Shown here piece after piece: positions 26,125 through 34,425 of a stretch of 64,000 nt of DNA (position 1 is the stretch's first letter; every line of letters starts with the position of its first letter). Under the pieces are notes generated by a model, which did not search any database, was not told the DNA's origin, and saw only the letters and a list, made by a program, of their open reading frames with translations. Source of the stretch: DAOUTY01 sp964453665. Its GTDB lineage: Bacteria; Chloroflexota; Dehalococcoidia; SZUA-161. The translations under genes and the position numbers were made by a program. The DNA lies in contig CAYVQT010000001.1 of assembly GCA_964453665.1 (NCBI GenBank), positions 62,001-126,000 of the forward strand, read 5' to 3'.

Positions 26125-28095
26125 ATGGCCAAATCGAGCTACGAAAGGTTGTTTTCCCCGGGTCGAATCGGCACACTGCAACTGAAGAACCGCCTCTACT
26201 ACCCGCCGATGGGGACAAATGTTTGCGTGGGAGGAGAGGTCACCGACCGGTTCCTGGCCTATCATGATGCGCGAACCAAAGGCGGAGTGGGTCTGGACAT
26301 CATCGAGAACGCCAACATTGACACCGCAGGAGGAGCCGGGCTGCCCTTCGGCCTGAACATCGATGACGATAAATACATCCCGGGTCTTCGCAAGCTGGTC
26401 AACGTTATTCACAAGAATGGTGCCAAGGCCTGCCTTCAAATCTACCACGGCTCCATCTGGGCCACGCCTGAACAGCGACCGGTGTTCGGGGCAGAGCTTC
26501 CGCGTGAGCTCAGCATACAGGACATCCAGAAGCTGATCCAGCGTTTCGCCGAGGCGGCGAGGCGAGCTAAAGCAGCGGGGTTCGATGCTATCGAGATTCA
26601 CGGCGCCAACATCAACGGGCAGACCCAGTTCCGCTCCGCTGTCTGGAATACGCTTAAAAACAAATATGGCGGCAGTGTGGAGAACAGGGCCAGGTTCATG
26701 TGCGACACACTGAAGGCTGTCAGAAAGGAAGTGGGGAAGAACTTCCCGCTATGGTGCCGCACCAGTATATTTGAGGTATTTTATGTAGGCGACGGCAAAA
26801 TAGCCGAGTACGGGGTGACCCTTCAGGACACCCTTATACACGCGCCTATGTTCGTGGCGGCCGGAGCCGACGCCATCCACCTCTCGCAGGGCGGATTCTA
26901 CGATTACGCCTGGCAATACTACACAATGTGCCCCGTAGAAGCCCACGGTGTTTCTCCTTACCTCGATATGGTGGGGCAAATTAAGAAGACGGTCAAGGTC
27001 CCGGTGCTCGCCGCGGCACGGGTCGCCCCCGAGATCGGGGAGAAGGCAATCAAGGCCGGTAAACTGGACTTCGTCGGCATGGGGAGGACAATCGAGGCCG
27101 ATCCCGACCTGCCCAATAAACTTGCTGCGGGCAAGGAAGACGAGATACGGCCCTGTATCCACTGCAATAACTGCATCGAGACCCTCTCGTGGGCAGACGG
27201 GGTAGCTTGCACGGTAAATCCCGCTCTGGGACGGGAGAAGGAATTCGAGATAAAGAAAGCGGCCAAACCCAAGAAGGTGGTTATCGCAGGCGGAGGCCCC
27301 GCGGGTATGGAGGCAGCGCGGGTGGCGGCACTCAGGGGCCACCAGGTAACACTCTACGAGAAGAGCAGAAAGCTGGGCGGACAGATGATACAGGCCGCGA
27401 TTCCGCCTCATAAGTCCGAGATAAATAAACTGATTAGCTACCAGTCAACCCAGCTCAAGAAGCGCAAGGTCAAGGTGGTGATGGGGAAGGCGCTGACACC
27501 GGATGAAATCAAAAAGCTGAAACCGGATGTGGTTATCTGCGCCACCGGCGTCAAGCCCGTTATCCCCGAGGAGGAAGTCCCCGGGCTGAACACCCTGTCG
27601 AACGTGGTCACCGCCGAGGATGTCCTCACGGGCAAGGCAAAGGTAGGCGACAGAGTTCTCATCATCGGTGGTGATCTGGTAGGCTGCGAAGTCGCCGAGT
27701 TCCTCGCAGAAAAGGGCAAGCAGGTGACCGTTGCCCGGAGAAGCCGGTTCATGGCAGACAAGATGAATCCCGACATGAGGATGATCCTCGTCGATAGACT
27801 GAAACAGCTGGGCGTCCGCCTGGTCCCGGGAGTCCAGTACATGCAGGCAACCGACACCGGAGTGCGAGTCCACGTACGGGGAGGCATAACAGCGATGTCA
27901 GAAATCGCTGCCGACGCCATGAAGAACCTGATCGCCGACACCATTGTCATCGCGGCAGGGGCAACGCCAAACACCGATCTCGCCGGTACGTTCAAGGGCA
28001 AAACTCCCAAGGTGTACAGCATCGGTGACTGTGTAGAGCCCAGACGTATACTGGAAGCCATGCGCGAGGGTTGGAAGACAGCGCTCGAAATATAA
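26125..28095 (+). CDS. FMN/FAD/[4Fe-4S] enoate reductase, 2,4-dienoyl-CoA reductase-like
   Basis: The protein has 656 residues. The N-terminal half is an old-yellow-enzyme TIM barrel (LFSPGRIGTLQLKNR at the start, HGANIN and YGGSVENRARF in the middle). A [4Fe-4S] Cys cluster follows near 345 (CIHCNNCIE...C). The C-terminal half binds FAD (VVIAGGGPAGMEAARVAA) and NAD(P) (IIGGDLVGCEVAEFLAEKGK). This is the FadH/BaiCD/enoate reductase layout, which reduces C=C bonds next to a carbonyl. The usual HGAHGYLINQF active-site loop is changed here to HGANINGQTQF, so the substrate probably differs from dienoyl-CoA. A VOC protein gene follows and a terminator closes the pair. Confidence 0.85.
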   Translation: MAKSSYERLFSPGRIGTLQLKNRLYYPPMGTNVCVGGEVTDRFLAYHDARTKGGVGLDIIENANIDTAGGAGLPFGLNIDDDKYIPGLRKLVNVIHKNGAKACLQIYHGSIWATPEQRPVFGAELPRELSIQDIQKLIQRFAEAARRAKAAGFDAIEIHGANINGQTQFRSAVWNTLKNKYGGSVENRARFMCDTLKAVRKEVGKNFPLWCRTSIFEVFYVGDGKIAEYGVTLQDTLIHAPMFVAAGADAIHLSQGGFYDYAWQYYTMCPVEAHGVSPYLDMVGQIKKTVKVPVLAAARVAPEIGEKAIKAGKLDFVGMGRTIEADPDLPNKLAAGKEDEIRPCIHCNNCIETLSWADGVACTVNPALGREKEFEIKKAAKPKKVVIAGGGPAGMEAARVAALRGHQVTLYEKSRKLGGQMIQAAIPPHKSEINKLISYQSTQLKKRKVKVVMGKALTPDEIKKLKPDVVICATGVKPVIPEEEVPGLNTLSNVVTAEDVLTGKAKVGDRVLIIGGDLVGCEVAEFLAEKGKQVTVARRSRFMADKMNPDMRMILVDRLKQLGVRLVPGVQYMQATDTGVRVHVRGGITAMSEIAADAMKNLIADTIVIAAGATPNTDLAGTFKGKTPKVYSIGDCVEPRRILEAMREGWKTALEI

Positions 28096-28184
28096 GGAGG
28101 CAATTCCCCTATTCCGCCTCCAGTAAAGGGGGATGGGGAATCCCCGAGAATATTCGAAATCCATCATAGTAGGAGGCACACAAG

Positions 28185-28670
28185 ATGGCACAGCTAAAGC
28201 TAGGCGATCTCAAGTTCGAACACCTCGGTATCGTGGTCAAGGATATTGAGAAGGCCGTGGATTTTTACACCAGGGCATTTGGGCTGAGCTTCGAGGAGAT
28301 CGCGGAGCACCAACTGCCGCCCGATGTGATATACAAGGGTCAGCCAAGTCCCTACACAATGAGGGTAACCTTCGCCCAGATGGGGTCGATAAGGCTGGAG
28401 CTCGTACAGGTCGTTGAAGGCGAGTGTATCTACACCGATTTCCTGAGGGACTACGGAGAGGGCATACACCATCTGGGCTTCGAGGTGGCCGACCTGGAAA
28501 AGGAAGTGGCCAATGCCGAGGCGCAGGGCTTAGAGATGATCTGCCACCTTAAGATGGTGGGTATTATGGCCTTCGCCCACTTCGACAATGCAAAGACTAA
28601 CGGCGTCAGAATTGAGCTCGTTCAGGAGAATGTGCGAGATAGAATAATGGCGAAGCTGGCTGAGCAGTAG
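28185..28670 (+). CDS. VOC-family protein, methylmalonyl-CoA epimerase-like
   Basis: The protein has 161 residues in two glyoxalase/VOC half-domains. Metal-ligand positions are visible as FEHLGIVV, SIRLELVQ, IHHLGFEV and VRIELVQ (His/Glu pairs). The pattern fits methylmalonyl-CoA epimerase or another VOC isomerase or lyase. It is translated from an ATG behind AGGAGG and lies 89 bp after the reductase, probably in one operon. No methylmalonyl-CoA mutase is in the window, so the epimerase assignment is tentative. Confidence 0.75.
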   Translation: MAQLKLGDLKFEHLGIVVKDIEKAVDFYTRAFGLSFEEIAEHQLPPDVIYKGQPSPYTMRVTFAQMGSIRLELVQVVEGECIYTDFLRDYGEGIHHLGFEVADLEKEVANAEAQGLEMICHLKMVGIMAFAHFDNAKTNGVRIELVQENVRDRIMAKLAEQ

Positions 28671-28705
28671 CTGTCGCTATGCATCTTCTTCCGGCAAGAT
28701 GAATC

Positions 28706-28755
28706 AGGGGAGCCCGGCATTCGGTCGTACACCATGTTAGCGGGGCTCCCCTTTT
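28706..28755 (+). terminator. Terminator after the reductase-VOC operon
   Basis: A 10-bp perfect stem (AGGGGAGCCC with GGGCTCCCCT) closes a long loop and ends in TTTT. Confidence 0.75.
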
Positions 28756-28800
28756 GCCTATAAAATACCCGGCTATGAGGCAGGCTGAAAACCAGGGGGA

Positions 28801-28822
28801 GGGTGGAGCATCCGCTCCGCCC
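28801..28822. repeat. Palindrome with GGAGC-ATCC-GCTCC core, copy 1
   Basis: Arms GGGTGGAGC and GCTCCGCCC flank an ATCC loop. The second copy, with the same core and different but still paired flanks, is at 62198. Confidence 0.6.
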
Positions 28823-28855
28823 GTGTCCGGAGCAGATACTCCAGTCCACCCGGTT

Positions 28856-28885
28856 TTGCCATGTTTCCGGGCAACATCGTATAAT
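28856..28885 (+). promoter_or_regulatory. Promoter of radA
   Basis: TTGCCA (28856-28861), an 18-bp spacer and TATAAT (28880-28885), about 38 bp before the radA ATG. Confidence 0.6.
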
Positions 28886-28923
28886 ATACATCGTTGCCAG
28901 CGCAGGATAGAGTGAGGTAGCCT

Positions 28924-30276
28924 ATGCCGCGTCCCAGGAGTATTTTTGTCTGCCAGCAGTGCGGCAGCGAAAGCCCCAAATGGCTGGGACACTGCCCCGA
29001 CTGCGACCAGTGGAATACCTATGTTGAAACCGTAGTCAAACACTCCACCAATGCCGCTAGAACCTCATCAGTTCAGGCGCAGGAGCTCTCCCAGCTTCCT
29101 GCCAACTCCATGCCCCGCCTTGCGCTGCCTTTCACCGAGTTCAACAGGGTGCTCGGCGGAGGCATAGTCCCCGGTTCCATGGTGCTCATTGGAGGTGACC
29201 CCGGCATCGGGAAATCAACGCTCTTGCTCGAGGTGGCAGGGTTAATTGCCGAACGCGAGGGAAAGGTACTCTACGTCTCCGGCGAGGAGTCGGTACATCA
29301 GATAAAGCTAAGGGCTGACAGGTTGGGGATACGTGGGGAGGGGCTTTTCCTTCTTCCGGAGACCGACCTGGAGACCATCATCGAGCGGGGAACGGAGATA
29401 TCGCCGTGTATGGCAGTAATCGATTCCATTCAGACAGTTTACCAGAGCGGCCTGACCTCGACCGCGGGCAGTATTGCCCAGGTACGGGAATGCACATCGA
29501 GGCTGATGCAGTGGGCCAAATCGACCGGCACACCCATCTTCATAGTCGGGCACGTCACCAAGGACGGGGCACTCGCAGGGCCCCACACGCTGGAGCATAT
29601 CGTGGACGTCGTACTCTACCTTGAAGGAGAGCGTTTCAGCTCCTACCGGCTGCTGCGAGGGGCCAAGAACCGCTTCGGCTCGACTAACGAGGTGGGCGTT
29701 TTCGAGATGCAGGACCGGGGACTGGTTGAAATTGACAACCCATCCCGGGTTTTCCTCTCCCGACGCTCAGAGGGGGTGATCGGCTCGGTGATCGTTCCCA
29801 CGCTTGAGGGTACAAGGCCGCTCCTTGTAGAGATTCAGGCGCTCACCAGTCCCACCAGCTTTGGACTGCCCCGCCGCAATGCAAATGGTGTTGACTATAA
29901 CCGGCTGCTCATGATAACCGCCGTCCTCACCAAGCGGGCGAGGCTGCCCCTGGGCAACCAGGACATTATCGCCAATGTTGTCGGTGGAATCCGTGTGAAC
30001 GAGCCCGCTGCCGACCTGGGTATTGCCCTTGCCATCGCCTCAAGCTCCCGCAACGCCAGGGTTAATCCCGATCTCGTAGCCATCGGGGAAATCGGGCTCA
30101 GCGGAGAGTTAAGGGGCGTATCCCAGCTTGATAAGAGGCTGGCCGAGGCATCCAAGCTCGGCTTCAAATCCTGCCTTCTCCCGCCGCTTCAGGGCGGACA
30201 GAAAATGCCGCCTGATATCAAGCCTGTCGCCGTTAGCTCCCTGTCCCAGGCGCTCAAACTGGGACTGGAAAAATAA
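28924..30276 (+). CDS. radA: DNA repair protein RadA (Sms)
   Basis: The protein has 450 residues. The N-terminal four-Cys zinc finger is CQQCG...CPDC, the RecA-like core has the Walker A GGDPGIGKSTLL, and the RadA-specific KNRFGSTNEVG motif and a C-terminal Lon-like domain are present. RadA is a branch-migration helicase that helps process recombination intermediates. A GAGGTAG ribosome site precedes the ATG. It has its own promoter and is followed by a repeat-rich non-coding stretch. Confidence 0.96.
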   Translation: MPRPRSIFVCQQCGSESPKWLGHCPDCDQWNTYVETVVKHSTNAARTSSVQAQELSQLPANSMPRLALPFTEFNRVLGGGIVPGSMVLIGGDPGIGKSTLLLEVAGLIAEREGKVLYVSGEESVHQIKLRADRLGIRGEGLFLLPETDLETIIERGTEISPCMAVIDSIQTVYQSGLTSTAGSIAQVRECTSRLMQWAKSTGTPIFIVGHVTKDGALAGPHTLEHIVDVVLYLEGERFSSYRLLRGAKNRFGSTNEVGVFEMQDRGLVEIDNPSRVFLSRRSEGVIGSVIVPTLEGTRPLLVEIQALTSPTSFGLPRRNANGVDYNRLLMITAVLTKRARLPLGNQDIIANVVGGIRVNEPAADLGIALAIASSSRNARVNPDLVAIGEIGLSGELRGVSQLDKRLAEASKLGFKSCLLPPLQGGQKMPPDIKPVAVSSLSQALKLGLEK

Positions 30277-30790
30277 TCCGGAACTCCCTCCTAGGTAGGC
30301 CTCCCGCAGCCAGACGTCCAGATAGCAAGACGCTCAAATGTTCAGATGTCTGGCTGGCTATCATCGAAACAGGGGATTCTACCGGCAGCGGATTAACCAT
30401 GCAATCACTACGAAAATACGGGGCGGCAGTTCCGATTTGGCAGGTCGGCCGACGCCGGCCAACCTATCAGCGTGTCAGGGGCCTTGCCGACGATAGATCA
30501 ACCGCATCATTACAAAGAGCCTCAGCGGCTGAGCAACTCTAATGATAAATAGCAGGGAAATAACAGGAGGTTGCTTTGCGGAGCCTGTCCTGAGTAGGGG
30601 CGTTTCGCGAAACGCCCCTACCTGTAAAACATCCGGCGTCTTAAATGACGGTTATCCCAAAACAGCATCTTCACCCTTAATGGCGAGTACTGCCCTGTCA
30701 TGCCCATGACAGATTGCTTCTGGGGATTCTTCGCTGCGCTCAGAATGGCAACGAGCGAAGGACTCACAATGGCGTCTTTATCCCTTGTTT
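30277..30790. repeat. Repeat-rich intergenic region
   Basis: No gene was found in 514 bp. The region holds (a) an inverted repeat 30308-30355 with 11-bp arms AGCCAGACGTC and GATGTCTGGCT, sharing words with 49602-49632 and 56981-57012; (b) AGCCTGTCCTGAG near 30582, also found at 36221-36258; (c) the perfect palindrome at 30594-30621; and (d) TTCTTCGCTGCGCTCAGAAT near 30727, similar to 36332. It looks like a landing zone for small dispersed elements. Confidence 0.6.
30594..30621. repeat. GTAGGGGC palindrome, copy A (perfect)
   Basis: A 28-bp perfect inverted repeat with ends GTAGGGGC and GCCCCTAC. The core GTTTCG/CGAAAC differs from the GGTTCG core of most other copies, with both arms changed together. 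Confidence 0.85.
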
Positions 30791-31576
30791 CTAGCGGCCC
30801 TTGAACTTCGGCTGCCTCTTCTCCAGAAACGATGTGATGCCTTCCTTGAAGTCCTCCGTCTGGAAGCAGATACGCTGGGCGAGGGTCTCGAAATCCAGTT
30901 GCCCCTCGAGATCACCCGCCGCACCCTTATACACGCCTTTTTTAATAAGCTCAATGGCAACCGACGGGCCGCTGGCAATCCGGGCGGCGAACTCCCTTGT
31001 TACCTTCATCAGATCGTCGTGCGGCACGACTTTATTCACCAGCCCCAGTTGCTCCGCCTCCCTCGCATCTATGGTGTCGCCCATCAGCATCAGCTCAAGC
31101 GCCTTGGACGTGCCCACTATTCGCGGCAGATAATAGGTCGCACCGCCGTCAGGAACCAGCCCCCTCTTGATAAATACCATGCTGAACCTGGCTTTCTCCG
31201 AGGCTATCCTGAAGTCGCAGGCCAGCGCCAGAGAGAACGTTACGCCGGCGACAACCCCCGGTATGGCAGCGATCGTCGGCTTGGGGAAATAGCGTACCGG
31301 CAATGTCCACCATCCCAGAGGCCTCTTGAGTATATACGGCTCTATCGGCCCGCTGTAATCGGCCGTCAACTCACCGGCGTCCGCCCCCGTGCTGAATGCC
31401 TCACCTGCGCCCGTAATTATCAGCGCCTTTATTTCATCATCGGTGCGCAGCTCGGTAGCGATTCGGTGCACCTCCGTCCTCATCGCCTCTGTCACCGCAT
31501 TTAGCCTCTCGGGCCGGTTAAAGGTGATGGTGGCGATCCCTTCCTCCCTGGTGAAGAGCATCCCTTCAACTGCCAT
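30791..31576 (-). CDS. Crotonase-family enoyl-CoA hydratase/isomerase, paralogue 3
   Basis: The protein has 261 residues with the crotonase core: NRPERLNAV, the oxyanion-hole segment SGTGAD-like FSTGADAG, and VVAGVTFSLALACDFR. The two catalytic Glu of true enoyl-CoA hydratase are absent (Ser and Phe at those places). The segment GLVPDGGATYYLPRIVG keeps an Asp as in PaaG-type isomerases, so isomerase or another acyl-CoA chemistry is more likely than hydration. It is third of three tandem paralogues (33445 to 30791). The ATG follows GGAGGGGG. Confidence 0.8.
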   Translation of the reverse strand: MAVEGMLFTREEGIATITFNRPERLNAVTEAMRTEVHRIATELRTDDEIKALIITGAGEAFSTGADAGELTADYSGPIEPYILKRPLGWWTLPVRYFPKPTIAAIPGVVAGVTFSLALACDFRIASEKARFSMVFIKRGLVPDGGATYYLPRIVGTSKALELMLMGDTIDAREAEQLGLVNKVVPHDDLMKVTREFAARIASGPSVAIELIKKGVYKGAAGDLEGQLDFETLAQRICFQTEDFKEGITSFLEKRQPKFKGR

Positions 31577-31722
31577 CTATTCCCCCTCCTGCCATACAAA
31601 ACGCATCAGGCAGTTATGTATGAACTGTGATTAACTCCCAAACCCGCAGCGTAAAATCCGAAACAGAGTCAAATTTAGAATGTCCCACAGAAACACTTTA
31701 ACCCTTGCGAAGAATAATTACT

Positions 31723-31744
31723 CGTCATCACAGGAGTGATGACG
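31723..31744 (-). other. Intercistronic hairpin between crotonases 2 and 3
   Basis: A 9-bp perfect stem (CGTCATCAC with GTGATGACG) and a four-base loop, in the 181-bp gap between the paralogues. No strong U-run follows, so its role as a terminator is unclear. Confidence 0.5.
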
Positions 31745-31757
31745 CTACCTTTAGCTG

Positions 31758-32567
31758 CTATTTACCCTTGAACTGCGGAGGCCTTCCCTCCATGAAAGAC
31801 TTGATACCCTCCTGGAAGTCCTCGGTCCCGAACAGAACGTTCTCCACATATGCCTCGTGATCCATCTGCGCGGCGATATCAGTCTCAGCAATGCCCTTGT
31901 AGATGGCCGCCTTGGCGAATCCAAGGGCTATAGGGGAGTTCTCTGCGATCTTGGCCGCCATTTGCTTCGCCGCCGTCATCAATTGCTCCGCCGGGTAAAT
32001 CCGGTTCACCATACCAATACGGTCCGCTTCAGCGGCGTCAACAGTATCCGCCGTAAACACCAGTTCGAGGGCGCGCGCAGTCCCCACAAGGCGAGGCAGG
32101 GTGTATGTGGACCCCGACTCGGGGATGACCCCCCTTTTAGTAAAAATCATGTTGAAGCGGGCTGTATCAGATGCCAGCCTGATATCACAGGCGAGGGCGA
32201 GTGCAAGGCCACCGCCAGCGGCCACGCCGTTTACTGCAGCGATGACTGGCTTTGGCATGTTTCTAATCTTCAACACGGTAGTGAGCACGTTGCCATCCCC
32301 TCGTATCATCTCCTCCATGGTCGTCTGGTGCAGAGTGTGCTCGGCTCCCACGGACATTAAATAGGCGATATCAGCACCCGTACAGAAGGCCTTACCGGCG
32401 CCTGTAATTATCAGCACTCTGGCATCAACATCCTTTGCCACCTCAGTAATAACAGCGTCCATTTCCGTCATCATCGTGCGATCGAACGCATTCTTGACCT
32501 CCGGCCGATTCAGGGTCATGACCGCTACCCCGCCGTCTTTTTCATAGATAACCGTCTCGTAAGCCAA
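31758..32567 (-). CDS. Crotonase-family enoyl-CoA hydratase/isomerase, paralogue 2
   Basis: The protein has 269 residues. Crotonase motifs are NRPEVKNAFD, FCTGADIAYL and VAAGGGLALALACDIR. The first catalytic Glu of hydratases is replaced by Ala. The second region reads GVIPESGSTYTLPRLVG, with a Glu at the place where PaaG-like enzymes have Asp. The C-terminus (MEGRPPQFKGK) closely matches its neighbours, showing recent common ancestry. The start appears to be TTG with AAAGGGG upstream. It acts on an unknown acyl-CoA. Confidence 0.8.
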   Translation of the reverse strand: MAYETVIYEKDGGVAVMTLNRPEVKNAFDRTMMTEMDAVITEVAKDVDARVLIITGAGKAFCTGADIAYLMSVGAEHTLHQTTMEEMIRGDGNVLTTVLKIRNMPKPVIAAVNGVAAGGGLALALACDIRLASDTARFNMIFTKRGVIPESGSTYTLPRLVGTARALELVFTADTVDAAEADRIGMVNRIYPAEQLMTAAKQMAAKIAENSPIALGFAKAAIYKGIAETDIAAQMDHEAYVENVLFGTEDFQEGIKSFMEGRPPQFKGK

Positions 32568-32632
32568 TTAATACCCCTTTCCTTGCACTGGTATCAAATG
32601 CGTTTCCGCTTATTTTAAAAAGCCCTGCGCCG

Positions 32633-33445
32633 CTACTTTCCCTTGAACACCGGTTCGCGCTTCTCAAAGAAAGATTGAATGCCCTCAGCGAAGTCCTCTG
32701 TAGCCATGAGCGCATTCTGGATATACGCCTCATAGTCCATCTGACTGCCCATATCGGGCTCCAGTAAGCCCTTATATAGCGAAGCCTTGGCCAGCCCCAC
32801 AGCTATCGGCGGGTTATTTGCTATCTCCCCGGCGAACTCCCTGGTCGCCTTCATCAGTTCATCATGAGGGACAACCTTATTTACCAGACCGATTCTCTCC
32901 GCTTCCTGAGCGCTGATAACATTACCCATTAATACCAATTCACAGGCCTTAGCCATACCGACAAGGCGAGGGAGGTTATATGTAGCAGCGCAATCCGGTA
33001 TAACACCCCTCTTGATGAAAACAGTGCTGAAGCGAGCCTTATCAGAGATAATCCTCATATCGCAGGCCAGGGCCAGGCCCATGCCACCGCCCGCAGCTAT
33101 GCCGTTGACCGCAGCTATAACTGGCTTCATCATTTGCCTGATCTTGAGAACCACCGTGGGCATGGTGCCCGATCTCCGCACCACATCGCCAATAACCGTC
33201 CTGGCAATATGTGCCCTGTTCTCCATGAGAGTCTGTAGATAACTGACATCGCCACCTGCGCAGAAGGCCTTGCCCGCCCCTGTTATTACCACAACCCTTA
33301 TTTCCTTATCCTGCGCAACGTCGTTTATCGCATCATCTATTTCGACCATCATAGGTTCATCGAAGGCGTTATTCTTATCCGGTTTGTTCAACGTTATAGT
33401 CGCGAGCATGTCCGCCTTCTCGAGAATTATGTCATTATAGGGCAC
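32633..33445 (-). CDS. Crotonase-family enoyl-CoA hydratase/isomerase, paralogue 1
   Basis: The protein has 270 residues. Motifs are NKPDKNNAFDE, FCAGGDVSYLQ, IAAGGGMGLALACDMR and GVIPDCAATYNLPRLVG, with Asp in the PaaG-like position and no hydratase Glu pair. The GTG start follows GGAGG at good spacing. It is first in the tandem set and lies 65 bp before paralogue 2, so the genes are probably one operon. It is divergent from the DtxR-type regulator across a 180-bp gap. Confidence 0.82.
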   Translation of the reverse strand: MPYNDIILEKADMLATITLNKPDKNNAFDEPMMVEIDDAINDVAQDKEIRVVVITGAGKAFCAGGDVSYLQTLMENRAHIARTVIGDVVRRSGTMPTVVLKIRQMMKPVIAAVNGIAAGGGMGLALACDMRIISDKARFSTVFIKRGVIPDCAATYNLPRLVGMAKACELVLMGNVISAQEAERIGLVNKVVPHDELMKATREFAGEIANNPPIAVGLAKASLYKGLLEPDMGSQMDYEAYIQNALMATEDFAEGIQSFFEKREPVFKGK

Positions 33446-33543
33446 TTTCTACCTCCTTCTTGCTTCTCGGAGCAACATAGAGCGCTCCTAAAACACCTTA
33501 GGAATGATACTCCGAGGCCGTTTCTTTGTCAATTTCGGGGGGC

Positions 33544-33572
33544 TTGACAGGAAGGTGTAGACCGTTCATAAT
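33544..33572 (+). promoter_or_regulatory. Promoter of the dtxR-feoA-feoB unit
   Basis: TTGACA (33544-33549), a 17-bp spacer and CATAAT (33567-33572). Transcription would start near 33579, at the edge of the putative operator. Confidence 0.75.
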
Positions 33573-33580
33573 GTAAATAG

Positions 33581-33594
33581 TTAGTCCAGTCTAA
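33581..33594. promoter_or_regulatory. Candidate DtxR-type operator
   Basis: TTAGTCCAGTCTAA is a partial dyad with TTAG and CTAA ends (10 of 14 positions symmetric). It resembles the outer halves of DtxR/IdeR boxes and overlaps the predicted transcription start, which suits metal-dependent autorepression. Confidence 0.5.
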
Positions 33595-33626
33595 CTTTTG
33601 AGCGCCATTCACTTGGGAGGTGGAGG

Positions 33627-34109
33627 ATGATAAGCGAACAGACAGCCAGTATGGAGGACTACCTCGAGGCAATAGCCAAGCTCCGCCAGGAGGAACCCAA
33701 GGTAAGGGTGACCCAGATCAGCAAGAGGCTGGGAGTTAAGAAGCCCAGTGTCACTGCCGCTTTATATAAACTTTCCGAGGAAGGACTTGTACAGCACCCG
33801 AGATACGGGACTGTGGAACTCACTCGCGAAGGGCAGCGAATAGCTGAAGACGTCATGCGCCGCCATGAGGTTCTGTTCCGCTTCCTGTCCGAAATACTGG
33901 GTATTGATCAGGAGATAGCCCAAGAGGATGCCTGCAAGTTAGAGCATATGCTCAGTCCAAGCAGCCTGGAGAGGCTCGCGAAGTTTGTAGAGTTTGTCCT
34001 GACCTGCCCCAAGGGAGACCCCGTATGGTTCGAAGGATTCAACTACTATATAGAACACGGCGAGCGCGACCGGGAGATAGTGGCAAGATGTCTGGGAGAA
34101 GAGGGATAA
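33627..34109 (+). CDS. DtxR/MntR-family metal-dependent transcription regulator
   Basis: The protein has 160 residues. The N-terminal winged helix (SMEDYLEAIAKLRQE, RLGVKKPSVTAALYKLSEEG) is followed by the DtxR dimerisation/metal domain (RRHEVLFRFLSEILGI, DACKLEHMLS, with the His/Glu/Asp/Cys ligand pattern). No SH3-like third domain is fused; the separate FeoA that follows is such a fold. It probably represses its own operon and feoAB with Fe2+ or Mn2+ as corepressor. The ATG follows GGAGG. It lies 73 bp before feoA. Confidence 0.92.
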   Translation: MISEQTASMEDYLEAIAKLRQEEPKVRVTQISKRLGVKKPSVTAALYKLSEEGLVQHPRYGTVELTREGQRIAEDVMRRHEVLFRFLSEILGIDQEIAQEDACKLEHMLSPSSLERLAKFVEFVLTCPKGDPVWFEGFNYYIEHGERDREIVARCLGEEG

Positions 34110-34182
34110 AAGCCTTTCCTTCGGACCTTAAAAGCCGGACTATGTTGACAAATAACAACGTACTGACTTAGAAAGAGGTTAT

Positions 34183-34425
34183 GTGGACGAACCGAAGCGA
34201 ATAACGGTGCGCCAGATGAGGGCAGGACAGTCGGGAAAGGTGGTTCATGTCATGGGGGGGGTCGGTCTGGCCAATCGTCTTAATTCCCTGGGCATCAGAC
34301 CAGGTAAGCGTATAACCAAAGTTAGCTCCATGTTTATGCGGGGCCCGGTTACCATCCAGGTAGACCGAGCCCAGGTTGCTATCGGCCATGGGATGGCGGG
34401 TAGGATCGTGGTCGAGGTAGTCTAG
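34183..34425 (+). CDS. feoA: Ferrous iron transport protein A
   Basis: The protein has 80 residues and an SH3-like beta barrel (MRAGQSGKVVHVMGG, RLNSLGIRPGKRI, GPVTIQV). The start is GTG at 34183 with AGAGG upstream. The TAG stop overlaps the feoB GTG by one base, indicating translational coupling. FeoA supports FeoB-mediated Fe2+ uptake. Confidence 0.93.
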   Translation: MDEPKRITVRQMRAGQSGKVVHVMGGVGLANRLNSLGIRPGKRITKVSSMFMRGPVTIQVDRAQVAIGHGMAGRIVVEVV

